Of a stretch of 64,000 nucleotides of DNA, positions 9,821 through 20,854 are shown piece by piece. The notes below the pieces were generated by a model that saw only the letters and a program-made list of their open reading frames with translations, did no database searches and was not told the origin of the DNA. The DNA comes from Rhizomucor pusillus (lineage: Eukaryota > Mucoromycota > Mucoromycetes > Mucorales > Lichtheimiaceae), in assembly GCA_900175165.2 (NCBI GenBank), contig FWWN02000587.1, positions 62,001 through 126,000 on the forward strand, read 5' to 3'. The position numbers and the translations under genes are program-made. Position 1 is the stretch's first letter, and the number at the start of each line of letters is the position of its first letter.

Positions 9821-12800
9821 CTAAAGTTGAGAAGAAATAGCATGTGAATGTAAAAGACAATTGTTTGCATATTCGGTTACGAGTCGTTTGGATTCCTCAG
9901 ATCGCAGAGCGTTGGCTGCACTGCCCCTCGTCGTAATAAGCTGCTGCTGGAATATGTACTGCATAGTATCGTTTGGATATAGCCACAGACTGATCTGTGT
10001 CAAGAACATCAGGTTGATCCATGAAAATGTAGCTGATCGAAATTCGAAGCTGTTGAGTTTCTTCTTGGTCGGCGCGGCTAGAACAGGATCCAACTTGAGA
10101 GCGCCCATATACATCCGGCGCACAAAATCAATTCGTGGTCCTCCCGGTGCGAGAACGACGGCGGATGTATCAAAGTACGTTTGAAGAGGAAGCGACAGCA
10201 AGTGCGCAGCTAGTTCCAACTTTTCTTGATCGCTGTCTTTCGATAAATTGAGCAGGAAGGCTGCACGGTATACGATCATAAGCTGTTTCTCAATCGAAAG
10301 ACTATCAAGGCTGCTGCTTATCGTCTTTACAGCGTGCTGGTGTTCTCCCATGGCTGACTGAAGAGTAAGCGCACAGTCAAGGTTTTCAGGTCGCAAAAAC
10401 TCGAAGTCCATCCCGCTACGCAGAAGCACCAAAGTGCCCGCACGTTTGTAGCAATTGATATTTGTCAGAAAGTTCAAAAGTGTTTGCCAGGTTGCAAGCA
10501 TGAGCGGCCGCTTGCTTTTGTCTTTTGTCGCCTTGGTTGTGAAGAACCGCAGCATCGATAGGAGTATGTTGGCAACACCGAACCGTTCTTTTCGTGTAAG
10601 TGCTTTCTGCGACACAATCTCATTCCAATCGATGGTAAATAGAGGCTTCGACCATGATGGCTCGCCCGACCGCGTCAAGCCTTCATACCAATGATTACAT
10701 AACATTTTCGGCGCTTGTTGGCACACGTAGTAATACAATACGGCCATCCATAATATGTAAGTGTCATGGTCCGTGAGATGCACTTGATTCTGGGTCTCCT
10801 CCAAAGAGAATGGTTGTATCGTGGTTTCATTGATGTAATCACCGTCTGCAGCTCGAATATTCCTCAAAACTGACCTCAGTCCTTTCGTACGCAGTATTCG
10901 AAGCATGAACTCTGTCGCTATCTGTGATCTCCGTTCGTATTCTATTGAATCATCCCTTCAGTGTGAAATTCTCTGCTGAAAGCAAGATATGCACATGTAG
11001 CTCACCTGTAGCTTCGTCACCAGTTTTACTCCACTGGGCCTTGGCCATGAAGTCACTTCGAAGAGGCTCCCAGTATGGAAATGCTGCCGTGGCCCGCATA
11101 GTTTGCCAATGTACGTCAAAGACTGGTATCCTGTCAAAGATAAACTGTACATCTTGGCTAAACTCTTCCGTAGCACCGTGGCAATAAAGCGATAATTCGG
11201 CAAAGAGTATCCACAGCAATTGTACATTAGAAAAAGATAATGCTATTTGCTTCAGCATATGCTTGGTGCCCATCAACATTCCATCACCCCAGCGGTCCGG
11301 TTGCTCAACGCGATCCGCGATGTCCTTCGGGACGTGTCTGAGACAATTCCCCAATGCATTGTTAACATTTTCGTTGATGATGATATGACCTTCACTTCTT
11401 AGCCATAGGACTCGCAAAAGCAGACTGTCCAAACATCGATCGTCCTGCGAAACACACAAATGAGAGGCTTTAAGATGAAGCGTCACTTCAAAAACTTACC
11501 GGAAACTGTTTTTCGGTGTCATTTATCTGCGTATAGAATGCTAGCTCAGTATTTTCTGTTCTCCGTGCATTCCTCATCGCCCTACCTTGTTGTCGCTGAT
11601 GATAGAGTCAACCGATAGTAGCATGTTATCCACATATACAAAACGTGAAATATGATCGGTTGGTTCAATTCTCGCTTTTTCCTGCGCAAGTTCAGGAGTT
11701 TGATCATTTGAAAAGCGTATTTTGATTAATTCTTCGACGTGAGTGAAATAATTTTTGAGGTTGGTCATTTGTGTATCGATTGGAGCCGGATAGTCACTTG
11801 TATCGAGAGGTTCCAGAGATGCGCGTGAGGTGGGCGGGGGAGCCGATGGTTGCTCTGCAAGTTTGGATGGAGGCAGAGGAGTAAGAGGAGGCGGAGGAGG
11901 AGGATGAGCATTTGCTTGTTGACGTGGCCGACTACTTAGATCTCGGTTTGCCGATAACCGGGTCTTGGTAGCACTTGGAGGCGGAGGAGCCATCGTTGCT
12001 GGAGATGGCGATATCGAATGCATCTGAGGAGCTGGAAATGGGGCTGGAGGGGTATTATTTGCGTATATCGGTGGTGTAGCGAAGGAAGGCATAGGGACGT
12101 AAGGAGATGCAGTTGGATACACTAGTCTGGCTATCGGTTGGTTATTGCTAAGCATATCGTTCTCTGGATAATATTCGTCCTCCTCATCAATGCTCATATC
12201 AGCACTTTTGACATCGTCTTCATAATAAGGCGTTTCAAAATCAGGTCTTGACCTTGGTCGTTCGGCCTTGGCTGCTCCAGGCGCACTTAAACCTAGTCGC
12301 TTCCTCAAAAGATCCGCTCGCACTTTCAGCTTGAGCTTTTCCATGTCGACGTTCGTTTTCTCTCTATCCAGTTCTTCCATGCGTTTACGGATTTGAGCGA
12401 GCTGGGTCTCCAAGGTTTCCGTCCTCTGCTTCATTTCTATCAACAAAGAATCCTCCTCTTCAAACTTTGTGGCGTCTTCCATGCTCAGTTCAAGCTCTTT
12501 TTCTTCATCGGATGACGATTCCTCAACCTCAGATATATCTTCTCCAGCGCCAACTGATGATATTTGTTCAATTTGTTGATTCGCTGGAAGCTCTATTGAG
12601 ACTTGGCTTTTATCGCGATTACTCAATTCCATTGATATGTCCTCGGAGCCAAAGGTAGGATTTGATTCGTCTTTGGTAACGATTGTTGTCTGCGTAGAGT
12701 CTATTGAAAAAGTTTTGGCTGGTTGAGATATGGATGTTATAGTAGGTGAAAGCTTCCGTTTTCTTTCGTTTTCTCTCTGTGCAATTTGGTTCTTGAGCAG

Positions 12801-13109
12801 CTGGATTTGTTCATGCAAATTTTGATGTTGAATGTTATTGCTTCGCGGCAAGGAGCTGGTGATCGATGTTTCATACTCTTGCGAATAGTATGGATGGCTC
12901 AAAAGATCGATATCGGTTTCGTCCTCGTCGGCAGTGCATATCCAAGGATCTTCAACCAAGGGTCGATGTCTAGATTGCAGCGGTCTGCCTGAGCGCGCCT
13001 CGTTCAGTCCAGTGCTGGCGTTGTTGTTGCCGTTGCTGGATACTGCAGTAGGCGTTGCAGGTAGTGGATAAACATCGTCGAGCTCTTCACCATTCATAGC
13101 CGATGTCAA
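9821..13109 (-). CDS. Large coiled-coil protein with HAT-like helical repeats
   Basis: Roughly 1,050 residues from four main exons; the introns near 11586, 11500-11456 and 11010-10948 can be placed in frame. The N-terminal half (MTSAMNGEELDDVYPLP) is acidic and disordered, with a coiled coil around residues 210-280 (ETQLAQIRKRMEELDREK, then MEKLKLKVRADLLRKRLGL) and long Pro-rich tracts (APPPPSAT, HPPPPPPLTPLPPS). The C-terminal half is helical with spaced Trp/Leu/Tyr pairs, e.g. LLLRVLWLRSEG, QLLWILFAELSLYCHG and TYILWMAVLYYYV, which look like HAT (half-TPR) repeats of RNA-processing scaffolds. The architecture recalls ZFC3H1/Red1 proteins, but the CCCH finger of that family is not seen, so this remains a guess. 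It is divergent from the A20/AN1 gene across 140 bp. Confidence 0.6.
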
Positions 13110-13249
13110 TCAGAGCTAGAGAAAAAGCCAAAGGCTTGAAGGTCTTCTTAGTTTCAGGGTCAGCAGAACGAGGAAAATTTCAAACGGCTTCCCGTACTCT
13201 CTTAACGCATTTACAGCTGACCCTGAAACATCCGTCCTTTTCAACAAAA
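13110..13249. promoter_or_regulatory. Bidirectional promoter, helical-repeat protein / A20-AN1 protein
   Basis: 140 bp between divergent start codons. It contains a polyadenine start context (caacaaaaATGG) for the plus-strand gene. No TATA box is seen. An upstream in-frame extension of the plus-strand gene (Met at 13103) has no domain content and overlaps the other gene's start. Confidence 0.5.
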
Positions 13250-14021
13250 ATGGACGAGAGCGACTCGAAGAACATACCGACATTATGCAGTGCAGGCTGT
13301 GGATTCTATGGTAACAAATTATACGACAACATGTGCTCCAAGTGCTTCAAGGAGCGGAACAAGAACAAGGATAATAAAGGTAAGCTTGCCTAACGCAGCT
13401 GGATTTAAGAAAGCATATTAATTATGTACATAGGTGAAGAACCAAGTGCGAAAATTCCCACCGGCAATGACTCTGGTGAAAGCCAATCAAACACATCAGC
13501 ATCTGCATCTCCTTTGGTCATCTCCCGAAAACATACTAGATCCCCATCTCCAGTTGCCAAGAGTCCCTCTGTTACACCTACATCAACTACTGACACCACC
13601 ACCACTACTACTCAACCTGCCCCCGCCACTCCCCCCGCCGACAACACCAAGCCCGTCCAGACTAACAAGGGCCGCTGCTTCAAATGCAGGGTCAAGGTAG
13701 ATAGATCTCTTTTTATTTCTATTTATTCGCCTGATGTCTTATCTTACAATGCTCCATCTAGGTGCCACTGGCAAAGCAGACCATCAACAAATGCCGGTGC
13801 GAGTATGTCTTTTGCGATTCTCATCGTTATCCCGACAGACACGACTGCGATGTCGATTTTGCTAAACTTGATCGAGGTTTGTCCTCTGCAAAAGCGCATC
13901 TTTGAGTACAATGATACCAATCACTTCTTTTGCACTAATAGATACATTGGCCAAGAATAATCCGAAGCTGCATGAACGACCAAAAGGAGGCCGATCTTTC
14001 CAACGTATTGACAGTCTTTAA
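13250..14021 (+). CDS. A20/AN1 zinc-finger protein (ZFAND5/6 or SAP type)
   Basis: Small stress-associated protein of about 190 aa with two zinc fingers. The N-terminal A20 finger is LCSAGCGFYGNKLYDNMCSKC (C-x3-C-x11-C-x2-C), which in this family binds ubiquitin. A Ser/Thr/Pro-rich linker follows, then the C-terminal AN1 finger: CFKCRVKVPLAKQTI, then CRCEYVFCDSHRYPDRHDC, with the expected Cys/His pattern. The end GGRSFQRIDSL agrees with the usual family tail (KVxKI). Four exons: introns near 13381-13433, 13697-13762 and 13876-13941. Homologues act in ubiquitin/proteasome responses to stress; that role here is by family only. Confidence 0.93.
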
Positions 14022-14241
14022 TAATGCTTTATCGCTAATAAACATTCTTCTCTCTCTCCCCCTCTTTTCTTCCTCTCTGTTTACATAAAAACCAGAGAGT
14101 ACCCTTGTGGCAAGCGGAAATATTACTAGAGATTACAAGCAGCGGCCATTGGTACAACCCGATCACCCGAATTTTTTCTCTGCACTGTCGGGGAACAGGG
14201 CAGCAGACCACCTTTTTTCCCTCCCCTCGCAGATATTTGTT

Positions 14242-14553
14242 ATGCATCCGCCATTGGCAACACATAAACACCAAGGCTGTCTTGAAGCCATTGAAGCATT
14301 GGAAGAATGCCACCGTGCTAGCTTTTTCAATAAATTCTCTGGTGCCTGCAATGAAGCCAAGCAAAGACTTGATCAATGTCTGAAAGAAGAGGTACAGAAT
14401 ATTTCGACATTCGACAAGCAATCAATTTGCTAACTTGATTGGCAGTACTTGATCCAACGTGCCGAGAACAAGGCCAAAGCCGCCGCCAAGCGAGCAAAAC
14501 TGGAAAAGATCTGGAAAGAAATGGAAGAACCACCGGTTGCAGAAGACAAGTAA
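14242..14553 (+). CDS. CMC2: COX assembly mitochondrial protein 2 homologue (CHCH)
   Basis: Small intermembrane-space protein needed for cytochrome c oxidase assembly. It has the twin CX9C signature: C-LEAIEALEE-C and C-NEAKQRLDQ-C, spaced as in Cmc2, and begins MHPPL like human CMC2 (MHPDL). Two exons: the intron runs from about 14391 to 14445, joining KEE to YLIQRAENKAKAAAKR; the tail is basic, then acidic (EMEEPPVAEDK). The frame stays open upstream to a Met at 14107, but the added 45 residues look like 5' UTR and would disturb the family N-terminus, so I take 14242. About 85 aa. Confidence 0.9.
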
Positions 14554-14737
14554 ACAAGTACAATTTACATTTATTGGTAACTTCTTGTATACTATTATGC
14601 ATCAAATCGAATATCCTGTGCTCTATTTTCGAGTTCGTCCCGCTTTTTACGAAGTACGGATATACGATGCTTTATAGACCCGATAACTAGATAGATAATT
14701 CGTTAGACAGCAAAGCAAAGCCATTCAGTCATCTGTA

Positions 14738-17473
14738 TCAGTGCTTACATTTGTTAATGATACGATGGTCATCTTCCTCAATCACAACATCGTCGTCTCC
14801 AGGTGCCACTAGAATGGCTTCCAACATCCATATCGCCGCTTGATATTCATGTTCACACCCTGACAGATTCTCACCCACGAGTTCTTGCACCGCTGCTGCC
14901 CGGCTCTATGTCCACATTCCAAAATGAGTGTTCATAGAACTCGTTGATGCAAAGTTGAAGCATACCATTTCCAATGCTCTGTCGTAAAGCAGTTTCTCCA
15001 CGCATACTCCTGCTCCGTTCTCATCGTCCCGTTCGCATTTGGAGCCAGCGAAAGAGGCCCGCTCGAGACTTTCATTGAAGCGCTCTCTCATCCATTGCAC
15101 AGACTCGTTGAGCCGAAACGGTGCAGCGCGCAGGTTTTCATCCGTTATCTGGTTCCAATAATTCTTTGCAATTTCAAGACCTTGCTCCAAAAGTGCCAGC
15201 ACTTTGATGTGAAGGACCATTGTCTCCTCAGCCAGAATAAGCTCGTTCCCTGGTCTGTTGCCGATTAACTGGTCGAACTTTGTATCCGCATATCGTGCTA
15301 CAGCGTGTGCCATGCATGCCATGCGTTCAATGTCCTTCATAGCCTGATTGTCTTCCGCATCGATGCGGCCGTCTGTAATCATAAATCCGCGCGGCGATCC
15401 TGCTTCTTGATGCTGGAATTTGCCAAATTTAGGAGGAGAGTTCCCTGCGCCAAAGAGACGCACCGAGGCCATCGACAATGCTCTTGCTAACGCGGAGCCT
15501 GCACTGCCCGTACTGATTTTGCGTTCACGCGGTATTGAGAATGGGGGCGTCGTTCCCAGTGAAGGAGGCGATGGGCTCGGCAGATCACTAGACCCTCGTC
15601 GCGGTATGGCTACTTGACGCATATGTCGATCCATACTCTCTGCCCGCGGTGACGCGCTGATCTCTGCATAAATTTTCAGTAAGCATGCATGATAAATTCG
15701 GAAAAAACTCTAATTTAACTGCGTACCATCCGCGAATTGATTCGTTTCGATAATTCGCCTGTCCAGAACCACATATTCGTGAAGGACATCTTCCTCTGAT
15801 TCTATCCCTCCATGATGGTTCCGCTTGATCATCATGGTACCTGGGTCATTTGTATCGTTACGTGTCCACCCACCATTCCCATGACCCTGTTCTCGTTCAT
15901 GGGATGGCACGTTACTGTCACTCTGTAACCTAAACAAATCTTGAGCAAAGATTTGATTATCAATACAAAGATCGACTCACTGTACCTTCGCTGTGGTGCC
16001 ACACGGAAACGATCAGCAGCTGATAGAGGTCTCTGCTCCAGTGTCTGTCGCGGTGTATTTGGAGGCTGAGCAAAAGGCGGCGGGTCATAGTCAGCACTGA
16101 GTGGTCGTGTTGTCTTCATTGCTGGCAACGAAGCTGGTGCTGCAAATGGTTTTGGACGGACGGATGTAGATAAGGATCTTGTAGATGAAGGGGTAGGCTG
16201 GGTATCTTGGGTAACTGCAGGATGCATGAAGAACTCTTCGAATGATATTCTTTCCACAGGGTTCTTTTTCAAGAGTTTTCGGATCAAATCTTTCACGTCG
16301 TTGCCGATGGCCGGTACGTCTGCCCGAGAAGCATCGTCCGACGGTTGTCTCTCGTCTGGGAACCTGATTTTATCACCGTTCTCTTGTATTCGTTTCAGCA
16401 GCTCGATGTGGTTCTGCGCTCGAAACGGTGGTCGTCCTGTAGCCATCTCGTACAATACCGCTCCTACACTCCATAAATCTGCTTTGGCGTCGTACTTTTC
16501 GTAGGCGAGAATCTCTGGGCCCATGTACAACGGCGAACCGCAAAGTGTGTCTGCTAGACTGGCATTTGGAAGAAATCTCGCGAAACCAAAGTCGGCCAAT
16601 TTCAAGAGAGGCATGCCCGATCCATCTTTTACGGTGCTCTCTTCTGGTGGTATCAGCAATAAATTCTATGTGCAATGATTAGATTTGTATGTTCAAAATG
16701 CCAAATGTCAGCGATTACATTACCTGTGGTTTGATATCTCTGTGGACAAGGTTGTGTGATCGCATGAACTTGAGTGCGGATGCTGTGTATCTGTATAGTC
16801 AGCCTCCTGCATGGATAAACGCCGCTGGCTGTTTCAGTTACCAAGCTGCTTTAAGAAATGCCGAAGTATCCGCTCAGGTACAGCTCCACTTCTTGATGAT
16901 TTGCTTGAGCGTTTTCGTTTAATGTATTGTGACAAATCCCCCATGGAGCAATATTCCATAACGAGGTGGATATGCGTATCAGTTTTCTGTCATAGACCAA
17001 TATCCATCAGCGCTTGCAAACAAACTATTTGGCCGGCTTATCAACAAACCTGACACTCAATCAGCCCTACAATGTGATCATGTCGTATAGCTTTCAATAT
17101 CGATATTTCTGATTCAAGGTTCTCCAGCAGTTTCTTTGTAAGCTTCGACCGCAGCACTGACTTTATCGCAACAACTCGGCCAGTGGTCTGTAATACAGAT
17201 AAGTGTTAGCTAAGTTGCTACATATACTGAACATTGCGGCGGGTCGCCACTGCAGCTACCAGCATTCACGGATAGTCTTGATTTCGAATGCTGGCAGCAA
17301 CGACGATAAGTGCAAAGACCTGCCTTATGCTGCGCTTTGTAGACTGTGGCAAAAGATCCTTGACCAATCTTTTGAATGATGGTATAGTCTCCTACTTTCC
17401 TTTCGTGCTGATCTCCTTTATTTGCTTCGCTCTCAAGACTCGCATGAGATGTGCTCCTGTCATTAGCAGCCAT
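14738..17473 (-). CDS. ATG1: Autophagy-initiating Ser/Thr kinase Atg1/ULK1
   Basis: Kinase that starts autophagosome formation with Atg13 and Atg17. The kinase domain is at the N-terminus: [20 protein letters not shown] (Gly loop), the catalytic loop [21 protein letters not shown] (DFG), the activation and P+1 segment [14 protein letters not shown], then [19 protein letters not shown] and [22 protein letters not shown] and [10 protein letters not shown] are the Atg1 form of these motifs. A Ser/Pro-rich linker follows, then a C-terminal helical region ([45 protein letters not shown], ending IINKCKH) that corresponds to the Atg13-binding tandem MIT domain. At least seven introns. All catalytic residues I could check are present. 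The next gene downstream on the same strand starts elsewhere, so it is not an operon. Confidence 0.95.
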
Positions 17474-17603
17474 GTGTGTATAAAGTGGTACAAGAGAAAG
17501 GCGAAGACCGGCTGTAGGCGAGCATCATCCAGCACCCAGCTTCATGCGCTGAGTTTCAAGTGTTGTCAAGCAAAAAGCACCTTCGCTGTTCTGATTGTTT
17601 CAT

Positions 17604-19346
17604 TTACGAGCGGGTCTCTCCGCCAATACCACCAAATTCAAAGTACAAGTCCTGAAAGTCACCTAGGACTCCATCAAAATTCTGGACTACTATGCTAGGT
17701 TCGCCTTGGAAACTGGAGAAATCCATGCAAGCACGACCGCCAGGAGCAATGTAAAAGGTCGGCATAAGCCAGGTTCTCCCTTTGCTATCGCTGTACCGTT
17801 TAATCTCTTGCCATGGTCTTTCGACAGTTTGTCCCAGGTGATCTTGCATAAATTGGTTCTTGTCGGTGATTTTCATCAGATTTGCGTGAACAAACAAGGG
17901 TGCATCGCCATCTCGGCTGCTCTCAGTATCGTATTGAAGCATTGTATGGCCACAGAACCGTCCCCACACTGTCGAGCCTCCCATGCCCAAAAATGTTTCT
18001 ACCATGTGGAATGGATACTTGAGAGCCTTTAAAGTCACCGTTAGATCGAGCATCCAGAAATCCTGCTAGGGTAGATACTTTACCCTCCATGCATATTGGA
18101 ACGTATCCTTATCACCATTTAGGAACTGAAAGTATACTTTGTGGTGGTCCTGCATATAGTGTGCTAATTGCAGCGGGAGCCAGCTCCTGACTTTATCAAT
18201 GACCATCTGACCGGACTAGTATCACGGGAAAAGGGAAAAAGCTTGGTTTAGCCCGGATGTGGTTGATTGCAGCGCGGCTGCTGTACATAGCACTGTACCT
18301 CCTGCTCCCAAGCATCTCGACAAGAAATGTCAAGTATGTCAAAGATTCTGTTTTCACTGTGTGTTTTCCTATATATAGAAATTTAGGAACAGTGGGTGAT
18401 TTGGATACTACCATTGTCGATCATCATCTGTGCGTACCAGAAATCTGGCCAAAAGATTGCTCCTGTCTCCGTGTAACCTTTCGAATGGAACAAGTAAGAA
18501 GGATCCCTTGTTGGGGCGTTATCCGAATCCAAATAAAGGATTTCACGGAAAGAAGAGTTGATGATAGCCGCAGCTTTTATCTGGAACCTGGCGTTTACGG
18601 TAAGCATTATATTACATATTTGTTTGTATAGTACTATTATATCCAATATACACGTACTGTTTGTCTGCGTCGCGTCTTTCTTGCATAGGGCGCGGTAATT
18701 TTTCATCCGCCATATCGCGGGCTGTGGCGCCCAGGCTTTCCAGCTCCCTTTCCGCTTGGGGAGATGGTCGCTCTTGCGCTGTAAAGTACCATACCTCAAC
18801 AGGAAGGCTGCAGCCGTAATGGCGTAGTAGCCGTATAGACGTAACTGTGCGTTGCAGGGTATCTCGGTTGCCAGCGACAAAAACGATCCCGCGTCCTTGA
18901 AACTGACCATCTTTGGGTTTTACATTTTCCTTGCGTATAAAATTTTTCCATGCGTCCTTATACATCTGTATTGTGTTTTCATCGAGGTTTCGCCAAAACT
19001 CGAGGTGGGCCGCCGTGTGGTTCGGATCCGTGTTCCTTGCGACGGAAACACCGTTGCAACCTTCATCTTTCACTTCTTCCTCTTTTGTATCTGGCACTTC
19101 CTTTGCGTCTGTCTCTTGTATTACTGCATCGTTCGACTCGTCACTGACGATGGTGTCCTCAACAAAAGCTGCTCCGTGATCTACATTGTCTGTGACTTTC
19201 TGTCGATCCGAAACTCGCTTGTTGTCCGCTTCTGAGCCAGTCATGGCCTTTACGAGGATATAGAGAAGGACGACGTAGCTTAGTGTAAGCAATACGATGA
19301 ACTTGGTTTTCATTTCTTTTGAGCATTTGCTAAGGTACGTTGCCAT
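17604..19346 (-). CDS. Mnn2-type alpha-mannosyltransferase (GT71)
   Basis: Golgi type II membrane glycosyltransferase that extends N- or O-linked mannans. The N-terminus has a short cytosolic stretch and one signal-anchor helix (FIVLLTLSYVVLLYILV), then an acidic stem. The catalytic domain begins GRGIVFVAGNRDTLQRTVTS, followed by LPVEVWYF, AAAIINSSFREILYLDSDN (the DxD metal site is DSD), AIFWPDFWY and a C-terminal block with HMVETFLGMGG and WGRFCGHTMLQYD. This order is that of the fungal Mnn1/Mnn2/Mnn5 group, and the DSDN form is nearer to the alpha-1,2 enzymes Mnn2/Mnn5. Several introns. Linkage specificity cannot be read from sequence. Confidence 0.87.
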
Positions 19347-19764
19347 CGAATTTTAGTGCAAAAGGAGTTCACGTTGATTGTCACTAGTCTCGAGAAATAA
19401 ACGACGACGGTTTCACAAAATCCTTGGCATATCCAAGATCAGCGGCGTATCAGATCTGCCGTATTACCAGGGTGCCGATCACCGCCGGGTCCAATCAGAC
19501 CGGGGTGAGAAATGGCGATCCCGCGAATGTGAGCTCCTCAAGGAGACTTCTGACATGCAAGGCACCCATTGTTATTAATGACCTAAAATTAGATTATGCA
19601 TTTACACGATGCAGTGCCACTTGAAGCTTGGCTTGTTTTATTGTTCCAGTAACCCATGTGCCGTTTTAATTGCTGAACAATAAGACTACGTCCTATTATC
19701 GATTGCGGTATATCAACGTTTATTTGAAGGAACGCATGGACTGTTTTCGATTAGTCAGATATTC
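19347..19764. other. Intergenic, promoter side of mannosyltransferase
   Basis: About 420 bp between the mannosyltransferase start codon and the 3' end of the hydrolase pseudogene. Only short, featureless ORFs are present. Confidence 0.4.
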
Positions 19765-20854
19765 TCAAATAAAGAGGCAATGTATATACATTATCAGCTT
19801 AGTACCAGCCCCAAGCACACGAACAGCCTGTGTATCAACTGCGGCCTGCAAAAGCTTGTCCGCATAGGCTTCGATTTCATCTCGAAGCAAATCGGACTTG
19901 CCAACAACAAGAGCAGGCGGCAAACCTTTCCGTTCCTCCAAAGTCGCAAATAGCGGTGTGGCCAACTTGTTATTTAATTCGCAGGGTGAGTCTGAAAAGT
20001 AGCTTTGCAGGCACATTTCGGCTTCTTGGCGAGAGAGGAGATACTCTTCGCCGATTCAAACTGGTCGCGTGAAGGCGCAGTGCAAGGATATACGAGCATC
20101 TATGACTTTAAAATATCGCCATGTCCGTTTTCGTTAGCGAGCACTAGACCACATAACCAAATTAGCATTATGCTAAAAACTCGTTTCTGCCAGTTATCAA
20201 TAGCTTATTAGATACAACTGCAGAGATATCCGCCAGCACTGTCACCGTTTGGGCATATCTTAATACTTTAAGCATTTTCATGGACCCAATAAAGAACAGC
20301 GTAGCATTCCTCAACTGCGACAAACTTGACTTCAGGGCTTAACGTGTACTCCACGAAAACGACCGCAACCTGAGCTTCATTGGCGAGCTATTTCAATAGA
20401 CAATCGGGCAATTAGTTTCGATGTATGCCTTCAATGGAAGATAAACTACATATTTATCGAACAAGGTAGCTGTGCGTATGCTTTGACCCAAAATTGAAGC
20501 CTCATCCGTGCCTGTTATACAACCATGTTAACGACCCATGGGAATGTTATCCAAAAACTCTGATTCACTTACAAAAAGATAATTGCAGGCGGGACTTCGT
20601 CCTCCGTTCCCAATGGATGGATAAATTGTAGCTCAAGTCTATGACCATTCTTTTCGATATCTTGTCTTAACCAGTACTTCACGCAGCCGTTTTACATTGC
20701 TCACTCCTTCAAGCAAATTAGAAATGATGAGATTATCCATGGCGGCACGTTTTTCTGCTGCATCGTGATGCTGCATATTGGAGGCGTCAAACGTCCTCAT
20801 CTTTTTTGTGGCTTCCTTGTAGACAGGGTGAATGCTAGATTTGGTGTTGGGCAT
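19765..20854 (-). pseudogene. Broken alpha/beta-hydrolase (HSL/GDSAGG family)
   Basis: Remnant of an esterase/lipase of the hormone-sensitive-lipase type. Pieces in order on the minus strand: MPNTKSSIHPVYKEATKKM, HPLGTEDEVPPAIIF, a damaged oxyanion-hole segment (HGCITGTDEA where HGGGW is expected), VAVVFVEYTLSPEVKF, VEECYAVLYWVHENA followed at once by a TAA stop, then the nucleophile elbow NGDSAGG, a piece EEYLLSRQEAEMCLQSYF in another frame, and KGLPPALVVGKSDLLRDEIEAYADKL with the acid residue. The end lacks the catalytic His segment. In-frame stops, frameshifts and the damaged HGGG box make an active enzyme very unlikely. Some gaps could be introns, but not all. Confidence 0.8.

Noticed and set aside
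12467..12992. Plus-strand ORFs antisense to the coiled-coil gene
   Set aside because: Shadows of the real minus-strand exon, which has clear coiled-coil and domain content.
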